In this document: one piece after another, positions 1 through 10,800 of the stretch
Numbering within the stretch: the first letter of the stretch is position 1
Layout: the number at the start of each line of letters is the position of its first letter
From: Thauera sp. K11
GTDB taxonomy: Bacteria; Pseudomonadota; Gammaproteobacteria; Burkholderiales; Rhodocyclaceae
Length of the DNA: 64,000 nt
Direction: 5' to 3'
Assembly (NCBI RefSeq): GCF_002354895.1
Contig: NZ_CP023439.1
Span: 1,984,001 to 2,048,000, forward strand
The notes under the pieces: model-generated
What the model saw: the letters and a program-made list of their open reading frames with translations, nothing else
Told to the model about the DNA's origin: nothing
Databases searched by the model: none
Made by a program: the position numbers and the translations under genes

Positions 1-510
1 AACACGATGGGCGGCTTCTTTTGCCGGCGGGACCAAGCTGGGGAGGAACGCTGGTGGCTGGAAGTCACCGGCAAAGGCAGCAAGGTGCGGATCGTGCCGG
101 CGACGGCCGAATTGATGGTCGAATTGGCCCGCTACCGCCGCGAGAACGGCCTGCCGCCGCTTCCCTTGCCGGGAGACGAGACGCCATTGCTCCTGCCGAT
201 CGGTGCCAAGCCCCGGCCGCTGACGCGGGCCGCAGTCCATGCCATCGTGAAGGAGGTTTTCCGGCAGGCAGCGCAGCGGCTCCGCCACCAAGGTGAGGAC
301 AGTGCGTGTCGGGCGGACCGTCTCGAACAGGCCTCGGCCCACTGGCTGCGCCATACCGCCGGATCGCACATGACCGACCAAGCCATGGACCTCCGACACG
401 TCCGCGATAACCTGGGGCACGAGTCCTTGACGACGACCTCGGGCTATCTGCACACCGCCGACGACGCCCGGCATCGGGAAACCGAGGAAAAACATCGAAT
501 CGGTTGGTGA
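1..510 (+). CDS. Tyrosine recombinase, C-terminal part (N-terminus outside window)
   Basis: The frame is open from base 1 (Asn-Thr-Met) to a TGA at 508-510, so the N-terminal half lies to the left. The visible 169 residues hold the C-terminal half of the phage-integrase catalytic domain: HWLRH (the His-x-x-Arg box), a GHES box and the nucleophile Tyr in SGYLH close to the end. It is clearly a paralogue of the interrupted recombinase at 21.3-23.9 kb: both share the FFxRRD start, the LEVTGKG strand, the IVPAT strand and the RYRRE helix. That gene has a KfrA/TnpT-like neighbour, so this one may also be a Tn4651-type cointegrate-resolution recombinase (inference). The exosortase gene follows directly. 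Confidence 0.85.
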   Translation, partial: NTMGGFFCRRDQAGEERWWLEVTGKGSKVRIVPATAELMVELARYRRENGLPPLPLPGDETPLLLPIGAKPRPLTRAAVHAIVKEVFRQAAQRLRHQGEDSACRADRLEQASAHWLRHTAGSHMTDQAMDLRHVRDNLGHESLTTTSGYLHTADDARHRETEEKHRIGW

Positions 511-584
511 CCTGCGCCGGCGCCTGTCACCGCTTTGTCATGTTATCCGTTCAGCATGCACGGGTCCGGTTTTCCGATCACCGC

Positions 585-1154
585 ATGCTTCCACACTCCC
601 GCGACGGCCACGCTTTTCTCCCCGACGGCGCGGTCAATGCCCCGCCGATGGCGCCACCACCCCGACCGCTGGGGCGATCCCTCTTGCTGCTCGTCGCCGC
701 CTTCGCCCTCCTGCAATGGGGCTGGAGCGCAGCACGCGGCACCTGGGTCGAGCGGCTGGTGGTCCACGAAGCCACCGTGACCTCGGCGGCCGCCTTCGTG
801 CGTCTCCTCACGCCGGAGATTCCGGCCAAGGCCGTCGGCTCCAGCATCAAGGCACCGGGCGGCGGGCTCAATATCCTCAACGGCTGCGAGGGCACCGAGG
901 TCATGTTCCTCCTCGTCGCCGCCTTTGCCGCCGTCCGCATGCCCTGGCGCCACCGCCTGGCGGGACTGGGGCTGGGCATCGCTGTCGTCTTCCTGATCAA
1001 CCAGGCGCGCATCCTGGCGCTGTTCTACTGCCATCGTGCCGACCGGCAGCTATTTGACACCTTGCACACGGCGGTTCTCCCGGCCGTGCTGGTCGCGTTG
1101 ACCGCTGCCTATTTCTATGCCGTCCTCCACCACGCCCAACGGCGCATGGCCTGA
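585..1154 (+). CDS. Exosortase/archaeosortase-family transpeptidase (copy 1)
   Basis: This is a small polytopic membrane protein of about 189 residues with the exosortase active-site pattern: Cys101 in NGCEG, Arg142 in NQARI and His161 in DTLHT, each at the edge of a hydrophobic segment. Exosortases cut C-terminal sorting signals of exported proteins in the inner membrane. The start is uncertain: no good ribosome binding site is visible, and ATG 585 was chosen because it gives an N-terminal tail like that of the paralogue at 17638-18228. A TTG at 504 or an ATG at 540 are alternatives. The gene overlaps the next one by 38 bases, so they are probably translationally coupled. Its likely substrate is the surface protein two genes downstream. 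I cannot assign an exosortase subclass. Confidence 0.8.
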   Translation: MLPHSRDGHAFLPDGAVNAPPMAPPPRPLGRSLLLLVAAFALLQWGWSAARGTWVERLVVHEATVTSAAAFVRLLTPEIPAKAVGSSIKAPGGGLNILNGCEGTEVMFLLVAAFAAVRMPWRHRLAGLGLGIAVVFLINQARILALFYCHRADRQLFDTLHTAVLPAVLVALTAAYFYAVLHHAQRRMA

Positions 1155-1773
1155 CCCCGGCGGGCTGGTTCTCCGGCTGGCCGTCGCCCTTGGGCTGGTG
1201 ATCGCTATTGCCCTGGTAGGCGGGCGGGCGCTGGTGGAAGCCGTCTTGTCGATCACGACCCCAACCCTCCTGGGCTGGATCGACGACCGCTTCGGCATCC
1301 TCTTCCTTGGCCTCGATCATACCGGCCAGGATACGGTGATCCGCCTGCGGACGAATCTTGTGCGGATGCTCGTCGTCGGGACCCATGTCGTTCAACCTCA
1401 CCCGAAGGGATGGCTGGAGGTGACCACCACCGTCGGCGCCATGCTGCAGCCAGTCACGATTGGGCTCGGTCTGGCGGGGGCCTGGCCGGGAAAAGCCGGC
1501 ATTCGCCTGCTGCGGTTGCTGCTTGTCGCGGTGCTTGGCGTAGCGTTCATGCTGATGGACATTCCTCTCACGCTGCATGCCTATACTTGGGATATGTTCC
1601 TTGATCACTACGATCCCGACCACGTTTCCCCCGTGATGCTGACGCATAATTTTCTGCACGGTGGCGGACGCCTTGCGGTCGGCGTCCTGATGGCGGCGCT
1701 GGTTATCCGGGGCGTCCCGAGGAATCGCCGAGCCAAGTCGGCCGTGGCTGCCGACCCTGGTCACGGGCTATGA
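1117..1773 (+). CDS. Exosortase-partner multi-pass membrane protein (copy 1)
   Basis: This 218-residue protein has at least four hydrophobic segments (about residues 18-38, 108-125, 130-150 and 185-200) and a conserved FLHGGGR motif near the C-terminus. I do not recognise a named family. The same pair is seen on the other strand at 17030-17641, where the partner again follows an exosortase and again carries a FVHGGGR motif, so the association is conserved between two diverged copies. Both contain an (A)LVEA helix near the N-terminus and a GLDHTG/ALDHEG-type motif after about 60 residues. The role is unknown; a scaffold or substrate-delivery factor for the exosortase is inference. Confidence 0.65.
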   Translation: MPSSTTPNGAWPDPGGLVLRLAVALGLVIAIALVGGRALVEAVLSITTPTLLGWIDDRFGILFLGLDHTGQDTVIRLRTNLVRMLVVGTHVVQPHPKGWLEVTTTVGAMLQPVTIGLGLAGAWPGKAGIRLLRLLLVAVLGVAFMLMDIPLTLHAYTWDMFLDHYDPDHVSPVMLTHNFLHGGGRLAVGVLMAALVIRGVPRNRRAKSAVAADPGHGL

Positions 1774-1846
1774 CAACGGTGATATAAAAGCCGTTTGTCA
1801 TGAGCCGTTCGGCTCAAAAGAGGCCCGCAACAGGTGTAATGACAAA
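1770..1846. promoter_or_regulatory. Cluster of ATGACAA/TTTGTCAT repeats before the surface-protein gene
   Basis: The 114-base gap before the GTG start at 1888 carries three copies of one short motif: ATGACAA at 1770-1776, TTTGTCAT at 1794-1801 and ATGACAAA at 1839-1846. The first two form an inverted repeat (ATGACAACGG, 11-base AT-rich spacer, CCGTTTGTCAT). A fourth copy, TTTGTCAT, lies at 534-541 ahead of the exosortase gene. Repeated half-sites in front of both parts of the locus look like an operator, but no regulator is encoded beside them. Confidence 0.4.
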
Positions 1847-1887
1847 TAGGTAGTCTCCCTACCCGGTTAACCGGAGGGGGAGAGCTC

Positions 1888-3387
1888 GTGGACCGTCATC
1901 ATTTCCTGTCGGCATTGTTGCTGACCATCGTTGTCGCCTTGCCGGCGCAGGGGGCTGTCGACGACGCCCGTGCCAAGGGACTCAAGTGGTTGGTCCAGAC
2001 CCAGAAGGGCGACGGCTCGTTCAGCGGCCTGCAGGGACTGGAAGTGCAAGCCACCGCCGCCACGGTCGATGCGCTGCTGGCGGGCGGCATGAGCAAATCG
2101 CCGCAGTATGGGCGGGCGCTGTCCTGGCTGGCCAACGCGCCTGGAAGCAGTGTCGATGCCCGCGCCTGGCAAGCGGCCGCCCTGGCGGCGGCCGGCCGGG
2201 ACGCCACCGCCGTCGCCGGTACGCTGCGCGATGAACGCAACACCTCGGCGGCCAAGGCCGGGAGCATCAGCACGGGCAATACGGCCCTGTGGGGGCCGTT
2301 TCCCGGCTATGCCGCCAGCTTCCCTGATACGGCCCTGGCGTTCGGGGCCCTGCGCAGCGCCGGTGTCTCCTACACCAACGACACCACCGAACTGACGGTC
2401 ACCGTCCTTTGCCATACCCTGCCGGACCAGTTGACGGCTTCCCCCTGGAACGGGAGTTGGCCCTACGCCTTGCCCCAGAACGGGCAGCCCACCCACGCAG
2501 TCAACGGTTCGCTGGCCGCCACCGCGCTGACGCTCTTTGAGCTCAAGAAGCAACGGCAAGCCGGCCGCTTCCTCAGCGGTTCCGCCTGCTCCAAGACCTC
2601 GCCCTCGGCCATCGACACCGCCATGGCCAGCGCCAAGACCTGGCTGATTGCCCAAGCGAATGCCGACGGCGGCTTCGCGGAACGCAACCCGCAGAGCGGT
2701 ACCCTGGAAGTCTCCAGCCCCACGGCGTCCGCCCTGGCGGTGCGGGCCCTGGCCCTGTTCGCTGCGGAGGGCGACTCCGCCGCCACCACCGCCGTCACCA
2801 ATGCCCGCAACTGGCTGGCGGATCAGCAGAACCCGGACGGCAGCTGGCGGGGCGACCCCTTCGTCACCGCCCGGGTATTGGCGGCCTTTCCCGCCGCGGC
2901 GGGCGCGCAGATTGCCGATGCCGACAATGACGGCCTCCCCGACGTGGTGGAGCAACAATTGGGCACTCAGACCGCCGTGGCCGACGCCCAGGGCTCGCTG
3001 GCCACCAACGGCAACGCCCAGGCCGGCCTCACTGCGACCTCCTTCTCCGCCGCCGGCACCCTCGGCCAGCCCTTCGCCTATGCCTTGTCCGCCAGCGGCG
3101 GCACTGGGCCGTTCACCTACGCCCGCACCGGCGGCGCCCTGCCGCCCGGACTGACCCTGGCGGCCAACGGGCAGATTACCGGGACACCGACCAGTACCGG
3201 CAGCTACGCCTTCGACTACGAGGTGACCGATGCGACTGGCGCGACCACCCTGGTCATCGGCCGCATCGATGTCGCCGAGGTGGTCGCCAGCAGCGGCGGC
3301 GACGCGGACGTTCCCATTCCCGCCTGGGCGCTGCTCGCCCTGGGCGGCGCCTTGCTGACCGCCATCCGCCGCAAGGCGGCGTGCTGA
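1888..3387 (+). CDS. Exported terpene-cyclase-fold repeat protein with Ig-like domain and exosortase-type sorting tail
   Basis: The protein has 499 residues and a GTG start preceded by GGGGGAG at good spacing. The N-terminus is a signal peptide (hydrophobic 8-20, cleavage near AQG-AVD). Three prenyltransferase/squalene-oxidase-type repeats follow, with the pattern W-L-x3-Q-x2-DGS/GF, at about residues 31-45, 248-263 and 307-322. A putative-Ig/cadherin-like segment lies at about 385-460 (LPPGLTLAANGQITGTP). The C-terminus is a tripartite sorting signal: VPIPAW at about 475, a hydrophobic helix, then RRK. The VPIPAW box differs from the PEP box of the gene at 18618 and resembles IPTL/VPLPA-type boxes, so it is probably the dedicated substrate of the adjacent exosortase (inference). 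The fold need not imply catalysis; such repeats also occur in surface proteins. Confidence 0.75.
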   Translation: MDRHHFLSALLLTIVVALPAQGAVDDARAKGLKWLVQTQKGDGSFSGLQGLEVQATAATVDALLAGGMSKSPQYGRALSWLANAPGSSVDARAWQAAALAAAGRDATAVAGTLRDERNTSAAKAGSISTGNTALWGPFPGYAASFPDTALAFGALRSAGVSYTNDTTELTVTVLCHTLPDQLTASPWNGSWPYALPQNGQPTHAVNGSLAATALTLFELKKQRQAGRFLSGSACSKTSPSAIDTAMASAKTWLIAQANADGGFAERNPQSGTLEVSSPTASALAVRALALFAAEGDSAATTAVTNARNWLADQQNPDGSWRGDPFVTARVLAAFPAAAGAQIADADNDGLPDVVEQQLGTQTAVADAQGSLATNGNAQAGLTATSFSAAGTLGQPFAYALSASGGTGPFTYARTGGALPPGLTLAANGQITGTPTSTGSYAFDYEVTDATGATTLVIGRIDVAEVVASSGGDADVPIPAWALLALGGALLTAIRRKAAC

Positions 3388-3422
3388 ACCCCAACGAACG
3401 CGAATCTTCTGAAGAGGCTCCC

Positions 3423-5267
3423 ATGCGCCGCCTGCCCCTGACTTCCCTCATCGCTGCCGTGCTCTGCGCGGGTTTGGCCCACGCTGCGCCGCCCAAGGAA
3501 CTGGCGCCGCTGCCGGCGGAGGCCCTGCAAGCTGTCAAGGCCGCCCAGCACCGCGCCGGCGATCGCCTGGCCGATACCCTGGGCCGCCATCTGTCCGAAG
3601 CCCGCGCCCTGGCGCGCCGCGCCGATGCCGCCACGGACGACGACCTCGCCACCCGGCGCTCCGAGGCAGCCGCCAAGCGGCAGGAGATGCGCACCTTGCG
3701 CGACGAAGTCCTGGCCCGCGTCGACGCCGCGGCGCAGGCGGCGGAAGGCCGCGGCACCGGACGGGCCGCCGGCGAAGGGCGGGAACTGCGCCGCCAACTG
3801 GCCGCCCGTTTCACCCTGCTCGACGCCGACCTCCAGGCCCTGGAGAAGGCGGATCGGGCCAACCTCGGCCCCCGCGCCCGGCAGTTGGCCGACCGCCTCG
3901 CCGCCTGGGAAGCCGCCCGGCCGGTGGCCCCCTTGCCCCAGCCCAACTGGAAGCTCGCCGAACCGCAGCCGGTGACGGAATTGCCAGCGGCTGCCGAGCC
4001 GCCTCGCTTCGTCGGCGATACCCTCTGGCTCCTGCGGCACCACTTCGCCGATGCGGGCGGGGTCATGCGCGTGGCCCTCAAATCCACCCCGGCGGAAGCC
4101 GCTGCCTGCGGCTATACCGCCGCCGACCTGGCCGATACGGCCGAGGCCCCGAAGAGCCACGCCGACATCCAGGCGCTCGCCAAGGAACTGGACTACAACC
4201 CGGCCCGCATCTTTGAATGGGTGAACCAGAACGTCGCCTTCGAGCCCTATTTCGGCTCCTTGAAGGGCGGAGTCTCCACCCTGTGGGCCAAGGCCGGCGG
4301 CGCCACCGACCAGGCCAGCCTGCTGGTGGCCCTGCTGCGCGCTTCCAACGTCCCGGCCCGCTACGTGCGCGGCACCGTCCAGGTGATCGACGCTTCCCCG
4401 AAGGGCGCCGACGGGCGCGGGCCGCGCTGGGTGGGGGCCAAGACCTACCAGGCCGCCGCCAACATCCTCGCCGCCAACGGCAACCCCTCGGCCAGCTACG
4501 GCACCAACAGCCTGGGCCTCGCCCACGTGTGGGTCGAGGCTTGCCTGCCGTATTCCGCCTACCGCGGCGCCGCCGTGGACGATTCCGGCCACCGCTGGGT
4601 ACCGCTGGACCCGTCCTACAAGGACCACCGCTACCAGGCCGGCATCCCGGTCGATAGCGGCTTCGATTTCGACTACACCGGCTGGCTGGCGAGCCGCATT
4701 GACGGCCAGGGCCGCTATCGCCTGCCGCAAGAGCACTTCGCCGACCAGACGGTGGCCCATGCCCGCACCAAGGCCCCCAACTACGCCAACAACACCCTCG
4801 AAGACATCCCCTACAAGAGCGAAATCAAGCGCACCCGCTTCGACATCCTGCCCATCGTCCCGCCCTACGAAGTGGTGAAGTACGACAGCTGGAGCGGGGT
4901 GGCCGGCGAATCGGCGGAGACTGCCGCGCTGCCCGACCGCCACCGCTACCGCCTGCAGGTGACGGTGAGGAACAAGAGCGGCACCAACCCCGAGAACTAC
5001 GCCGGCAACATCCTCGCCCAGAAAACCCTCAACCTGCCGGAGCTCGCCACCGCCCGCCTGACCCTGGCCTTCCGCGGCGCCACTGCCGGCGACCAGACCG
5101 CCTACACCACCTGGCTCAACAGCGTCGACCCCGGTGCGGCCCCGACCTGCAGCGCCAGCGTCAACGTCGTTCCCGTCCTGCGGTGGACGGTGCGGAACAG
5201 ACCAAGGATGCCGGCAGCGGCACCACCACCCTCTGCTCCTCCGACAATGTTCTCCAACTCAAGGTGA
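3423..5267 (+). CDS. Exported transglutaminase-like N-terminal part of a giant RHS-type protein (frameshifted near 5182)
   Basis: It starts at ATG 3423 behind an AAGAGG ribosome binding site, 35 bases after the surface-protein gene. Residues 1-22 form a signal peptide ending in AHA. An alpha-helical, Ala/Arg-rich region covers about 30-190. A transglutaminase-like core lies at about 270-400, with LAHVWVEA carrying the His and WVPLDPS carrying the Asp. The catalytic Cys position reads Ala in GGATDQASLL, so cysteine chemistry looks lost; this substitution is common in transglutaminase-like domains attached to RHS proteins. Family-like sequence continues to about 5180 and then resumes in another frame (VDGAEQTKDAG) as if one G were missing in CGGTGG. 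Residues after about 586 are therefore probably frameshift product, and the native protein likely runs on to 10858. Confidence 0.7.
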   Translation: MRRLPLTSLIAAVLCAGLAHAAPPKELAPLPAEALQAVKAAQHRAGDRLADTLGRHLSEARALARRADAATDDDLATRRSEAAAKRQEMRTLRDEVLARVDAAAQAAEGRGTGRAAGEGRELRRQLAARFTLLDADLQALEKADRANLGPRARQLADRLAAWEAARPVAPLPQPNWKLAEPQPVTELPAAAEPPRFVGDTLWLLRHHFADAGGVMRVALKSTPAEAAACGYTAADLADTAEAPKSHADIQALAKELDYNPARIFEWVNQNVAFEPYFGSLKGGVSTLWAKAGGATDQASLLVALLRASNVPARYVRGTVQVIDASPKGADGRGPRWVGAKTYQAAANILAANGNPSASYGTNSLGLAHVWVEACLPYSAYRGAAVDDSGHRWVPLDPSYKDHRYQAGIPVDSGFDFDYTGWLASRIDGQGRYRLPQEHFADQTVAHARTKAPNYANNTLEDIPYKSEIKRTRFDILPIVPPYEVVKYDSWSGVAGESAETAALPDRHRYRLQVTVRNKSGTNPENYAGNILAQKTLNLPELATARLTLAFRGATAGDQTAYTTWLNSVDPGAAPTCSASVNVVPVLRWTVRNRPRMPAAAPPPSAPPTMFSNSR

Positions 5268-7857
5268 CCGTCGCCGAATTGCCGTCCAACGGTGGCGTCG
5301 TCAGCTCGGTCAATTACGCCAACATCGCCGCCGCCAGCCTCCAGGCCCTGCACGCCAACGCCTGGCACACCTCGGACGCCTACCTCGCCAAGCGAAGTGA
5401 ACAACTCCTGGCCGCGGTGCGGGCCAACTCCGATCCCAACGCCTCCGAGGCGAGCCGGGATGCCGTCGAAGGCGAATTCCTCAACCTGGCCGCCGCCAAG
5501 TACAGCCGCCATGTGGTGGACGCCACCCGGCAGGTCGGCGGGCTCTTCGGCGAATCGGGCACCACCGGCATCAGCCTGGGTCTGACCTCGGCCCAGGTCA
5601 AGGTCAATTACCTCTTCGATCTGCCTTACGGCCTCTTCCGGAAGGGCTTCCTCATCGACTGGCCCGGCAGCATTTCACCAGCCGTCGGCTCGACGGCACT
5701 ACCGGCGACTGGCGGGCCTTCAAGCTCGCCGGTTTCGCCGGTTCCGCCTACGAGGCCTACATCTGGCAGGAGAACGCCCACCTCGACGCCGTCTCCACCA
5801 CCCGCGGCCTGCAGTTCGCCAAGGAGCAGGGCATCGAGATCCTGCAGATCAACAACAGCAGCGACTGGGCGGCTCAGAAAGCGAAGCTCACCAGCAACGC
5901 CGACAGCACGCTGAACTACGCGGCGAGCCATGTGGCCCAGATCGAGTCGGGCTACGTCAACGCGGGCTTCAAGCTCACCATCCCCCGCAGCCTGATCCGC
6001 TACCCCGACGCGAGCGGCTGGAAGGGCGCCACCTTCTACACCGAGAACTTCACTTCAAACCCAGCCCAAGCCGGCTTCCCATCAACGGCTACAGCGGCGG
6101 CGTGACGGTGGAACCCGGCGAAGGGGCTGCCTCGTCCGAAGGCGAATCGGGCGGCGGCTACACCGGCAACTGGGGTTCGGTCGGGAACGTCTTCAACCCC
6201 AACCTGGGCACCGGCATCGTCGGCGAAGGCACGGCGCCCAGCTTCGCGCAACTGTCCGGCACCAACTCCTGGCAGACCGCCAACGGGCCTTACCAGCGGC
6301 ACCACCTACTCCGGCGACCCGGTGAACATGGTCACCGGCAACCTCATCCACACGAGCGGGACATCAGCATCAAGGGCAAAGGCGGCCTGCCATCGTCTCG
6401 AGCGCTGGTACAACAGCAAGAACCCCAAGGACGGCCCCCTGGGCTACGGCTGGACCCACAGCTTCAACCACTTCATCCGCTTCTACGGGGGTGGAATCGG
6501 GCACCGCCAAGCTTGGCTGGAACGACGGCACCGGCGGGCGAGCGTTTCTTCTCGACTACGGGCCACAGCAGCGCAACATCAGTGTCGGCGCGAGCTTCAG
6601 CGCCCCGGCCGGCATCTACGCGACCGGTCGAGCGCCTCGCCGACGGCAAGTACCGGATCACCGAGCGCTCGGGGATGAAATATGTCTTCGAGAGCGTCAA
6701 CGCACCGCCACGACACCAACCAGAAGGCGCGGCTCCTCTCCATCGCCGACAGAACAACAACACCCTCACGCTCGCCTACGGCGCCGCCTGCGGCAACAAC
6801 TTGTGCACCGTTACCGACGGCTCGCCCGGGCGCTGACCTTCACCTACAACGGCAGCCGCCTCAGCCAGATCAGCGACTGGTCCGGCCGTACCTGGCAGTA
6901 CACGGTGGACGCCAACGGCGACCTCGTCACCTTCAAGAACCCGCTCGCCGTGGCCGGCAGCCAGAACCCGGTCACCTACCAGTACTACACCAGCGCCGAC
7001 GGCGCCAACCTCGCCCACGCCATGAAGCGCTACCAGTTGCCGCGGGGCAACGGCATGGGCTTCGAGTACTACCAGAACGGCCGCGTCTTCCGCCACACCC
7101 CCTTCGGCACCGACGGCGAAGGGAAGCCCGAATCCGCACCACCTTCGCCTGGACCGAGTTCCGCCGCGAAGCGCAGCAGATCGACGGGCAGGGCAACGTC
7201 CGGCGCTTCCTCTTCGACAAATACGGCAACCCGATTGCCATCACCGACGAAGCCGGCGCTGAGACCACCTACACCTACGACACCGCCGCCGGGCGCACCC
7301 ATCTGCGCCTCACCAAGACCGCGCCCAACGGCCAGACCACCGGCTACGCCTACGACACCGCCGGCAACCTCACCGACGTGACGCTGCCTTCCGGGCGGAC
7401 GCTGCAGTACCGCGACCACACCGCCTTCGGCCAGCCCAAGCGGGTCAAGGACGCCAACGGCAACTGGAACCTCAACCGTTTCGACACGGCCGGCAATTTG
7501 ACCGACGTCATCCAGTTGAAGGCCGGCGTTGTCCCCACCGCCGACACCGCCCCGGCCACCGCCAACATCGTCGCCTGGAGCCAATTCCAGGCCGACAGTT
7601 CCGGCAACCCGATCAAGGTCAAACGCCTGCGCGACTGGAGCGGCGCCATCCTCGGCAACCCGGCCAGCGGCGTCGGCCCGAGCCTGGAGACCGCCTACGA
7701 CGCGAGTGCCTTGAACGTCAGCAGCCTCACCCGCCGGGGCGACACCAACGGCAGCCCAGGGAGCCTGGAAGTCGACACCTACAGCGACTTCCAATGGGAC
7801 AGCCTGGGCCGGATGAAGCGCGGTCCGGACGCCGCCTGGTACGCCCGCCGACCATGA
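5183..7857 (+). pseudogene. Middle part of the RHS-type protein, broken by about a dozen frameshifts
   Basis: Coherent RHS-family sequence runs through this stretch but hops between all three frames. Readable blocks are 5183-5690 (ending LFDLPYGLFRKG), about 5686-6050 (GDWRAFKLAGFAG, IWQENAHLDAVSTT), about 6052-6290 (INGYSGGVTVEPGE), about 6300-6350 (NMVTGNLIHT), then a short ERDISIKGKGGLP piece, a RWYNSKNPKDGPLGYGWTHS piece (the usual start of an RHS core), several pieces to 6840, about 6830-7130 (LSQISDWSGRTWQYTVDANG) and 7140-7850 (YD repeats such as YDTAGNLTDVTLPSGR). Most shifts fit single-base losses. Either the gene has decayed here or this stretch of the sequence contains indel errors; flanking parts are intact over kilobases. 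Confidence 0.7.
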
Positions 7858-10800
7858 CTACGACGCCCTCGACCGCCCCATCAAGACCCCCGACGGCCGG
7901 GGCAACACCTGGGCCAGCATCTACGACGACAACGGCAACCCGATCAACGTCGGCCTGACCATCTCCGGCGCCTACCTGGACGGCCACTACGCCACCTGGG
8001 ACGACCTCGACCGCCTGGAGAGGAAGATCGACTACGCCGGCAACGCCACCCTCAACAGCTACAACCCCCTCGGCCACCTCGCCGCCGTCACCGGCCCCGA
8101 CGGCTACACCCTCAACTTCGACCGCGACCCCCTGGGGCGCATCACCGGCGCCTACAACGAGGAAGGCCACCGCGTCTCCCTCGCCCTCGACCCCGACGGC
8201 CGGCCGCGGAGCAGCACCGACCCCAATGGGCTGACCACCAGCTACGAGTACTACGACAGTACGCAAGATGGCCAGTTGAAGCGCACCACGCTGCCCACCG
8301 TCTCGGGGCAAAGTCAGGGCCGGGCCATCGAGATCGCCCAGTACGACGGGGCTGGGCGTCCCACTAAACTCAACGCCATCGCCGCCGACGGCACTATCCG
8401 CGACAGCTACCGCTTCTACGATGAGCTCGGGCGCCTCACCCGCGCCGTCGGCCCGCAGGTTTCCGCCAGCGACACCAGCCGGCCAGTGACCTGCCTCGTC
8501 TACACGGCGCTCGGCGACGTGAGTGAAATCTGGGCCGGCAGCACCACCGACACGGCCAGCGTCACCTGCAATCTCGCCGACTCCAACCTCAAGCAACAGC
8601 AAAGCGCCACCTGGGACGACTGGGGCAGGAAGCTCACCCAGACCGACCCCCTGGGCAAGGTTTGGAAATGGACCTGGAACAGCCATGGCGAACTGCTGAC
8701 CAGCCAGACCCCGACCCAGGTGGTGGCCGGGCAGACCACCACCTACGCCTACGGCACCAAGGGCGCCAGCGGCGAAACCCAGGGCCACCTGAAAACCCGC
8801 ACTGTCCCCGGCGCCCAGACCGTCACCTACACCCGCAACGCCCTGGGTCAGGTGACCAAGGCCGAAACCAAGGACGGCAGCGGCGCCCCGGTGGTCGCCT
8901 ACGACTACGGCTTCGACGCCGCCCACCGCCTCGCCACCGTCACCGACTCCCGAGGGAACAAGACCCTCAGCTACACCTGGACCCCCGGCGGCCGACTGGC
9001 CCGGGTCACCGACAGCGACGGCCACAGCACGAGCTTCGCCTACGACGCCGTCGGAAGGCTCGCCAGCCTCATCGCGCCCAATAATGAAACCGTCAGCTTC
9101 GTCTGGGACGCGGGCGGGCGGCTCGTCGAGAAGCGCCTCAGTTCCGGCTTGCGGACCACCCAGAACTGGTTCGAGGACGGCAGCCTGAAGGACCGGAAGA
9201 ACCTCTTCGGCGCCGCCACCCTCAGCAGCCATGCCTACACCCTGGACGCTCAGGGCCGACGCGCCACCCACGCTGAAAACGTTGGCGGCACCAGCAAGAG
9301 CTGGACCTACGCTTATGACTATCTCGATCGGCTGACCAGCGCCAGCGACGGCACAGCGGAAACCTATGGTTACGACATCTACGGCAACCGGCGAAGCAAG
9401 ACCAAGAGTGGCAGCACCACCGCCTATCTCTACGACCTGGCGCACCAACTCAGCGAAATCCGCAGCGGCAGCGACACCGGCGCGCTGATCGGCGGCGCCA
9501 TCCACGATGCCGACGGGCATCTGACCAAGCTCTGCGAAGGCACCAGCGCCACCAAGAGCGCCAGCGACTGCACCAGCAGCGGCACCGGCGCCACGACGCT
9601 CCAGCTCGCCTGGAACGCCATGGACCACCTCTTGACCGCCACCCGCATCGGCGCTAATGCCGTGACGGAAAGCTACGCGTACGACGACAGCGGCCGGCGG
9701 ATCAGGAAGACCAGCGGCGGCGCCACCACTTACTATCTCTATGACGGCGACGACATCCATGCCGAGTGGTCGGGCACGCTGGCCGGCATGCCGGGTGCGG
9801 TCTATGCCCACGGGGCGGGGACGGACGAACCGATCCTACGGCTGACCGGCAGCACGAACAGCCCGGCGGCGACCCAGGCGGCCTATCTGCAGGATGGGCT
9901 GGGGAGCGTGATTGGCACGGCCAGCGCCACCGGCACGCTGACCGCCAGCCAGCGCTTCGATGCCTGGGGGAACAAGACGGCCGGCAGCGGCACCGTGCCC
10001 GCCTACGGCTACACCGGGCGCGAGCCGGATGCGACGGGGCTTACCTTCTACCGGGCGCGCTACCAGCATCCCGGCCAGGGGCGCTTCATCTCCCGCGATC
10101 CGGCGGGGATGGTCGATGCTATCAGCCCGTATGCATATGTCGCGAACTCGCCGACAAACTTCGTGGATCCGACCGGCCAGTTTCTCGATATTGCGCTGGA
10201 CGCGGGATTCATTGTGTATGACATTGCGGTGCTTGGGCACGATCTGATCGCCAACGGTGGCAAGAACTGGGCGGTGCACACCGGCGCCTTGGCAGCCGAC
10301 GTGGCCGGAGCCGTCATCCCGTTTGTCACCGGTGCGGGGCAAGCCTACCGGGCAGGGAACAAACTGGTCGATGTGGCCCGGCAGGCCGATAATGCGGTTC
10401 CGGCCGGCGGTTCGGCCGCAACCAGGGGGACGAAGGTGCATGGGGAGTTTGATACGGCTCTGAAGAATGGGGCTGGCGGAAAGAATGTCTCAGGCGAGCA
10501 ACCATATGTAAAAGGTGAATGGCTTCAGGACAAATACCGTCCAAAAGGCAGTTCCAATCCCGATGCAGTTGTTGGCAATCCGGCGAATCCCGCTGCTGTC
10601 TTTGATCTCAAGACAGGCAAGTCCGGCATCTCGAACTCGCAGATGACGAAGTACGAACGCAACCTGCCGGAAGGCACGCCGGTCTATACGGTGACACCCA
10701 ACGGCCACAATGCCCCGCGACCCCAGAGCTTGTCCGGGATGGGGGCAGGCCTGAACACGGGTTATCTGGGAGGGCAATTGGTCTTCGGCAGCGATCCTGT

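Noticed and set aside
3216..4943. 575-codon minus-strand frame opposite the transglutaminase-like gene
   Set aside because: Gly/Val-rich shadow without motifs or ribosome binding site.
7727..9811. 694-codon open frame on the minus strand opposite the RHS gene
   Set aside because: Gly/Val/Ala-rich low-complexity reading that mirrors the codon bias of the RHS repeats; no motif, and the plus-strand frame is clearly protein-like.
7850..10080. Regularly repeated sequence that might be a DNA repeat or CRISPR-like array
   Set aside because: The repetition is at protein level (YD repeats); units vary in length and base sequence, so it is neither tandem DNA repeat nor CRISPR array.
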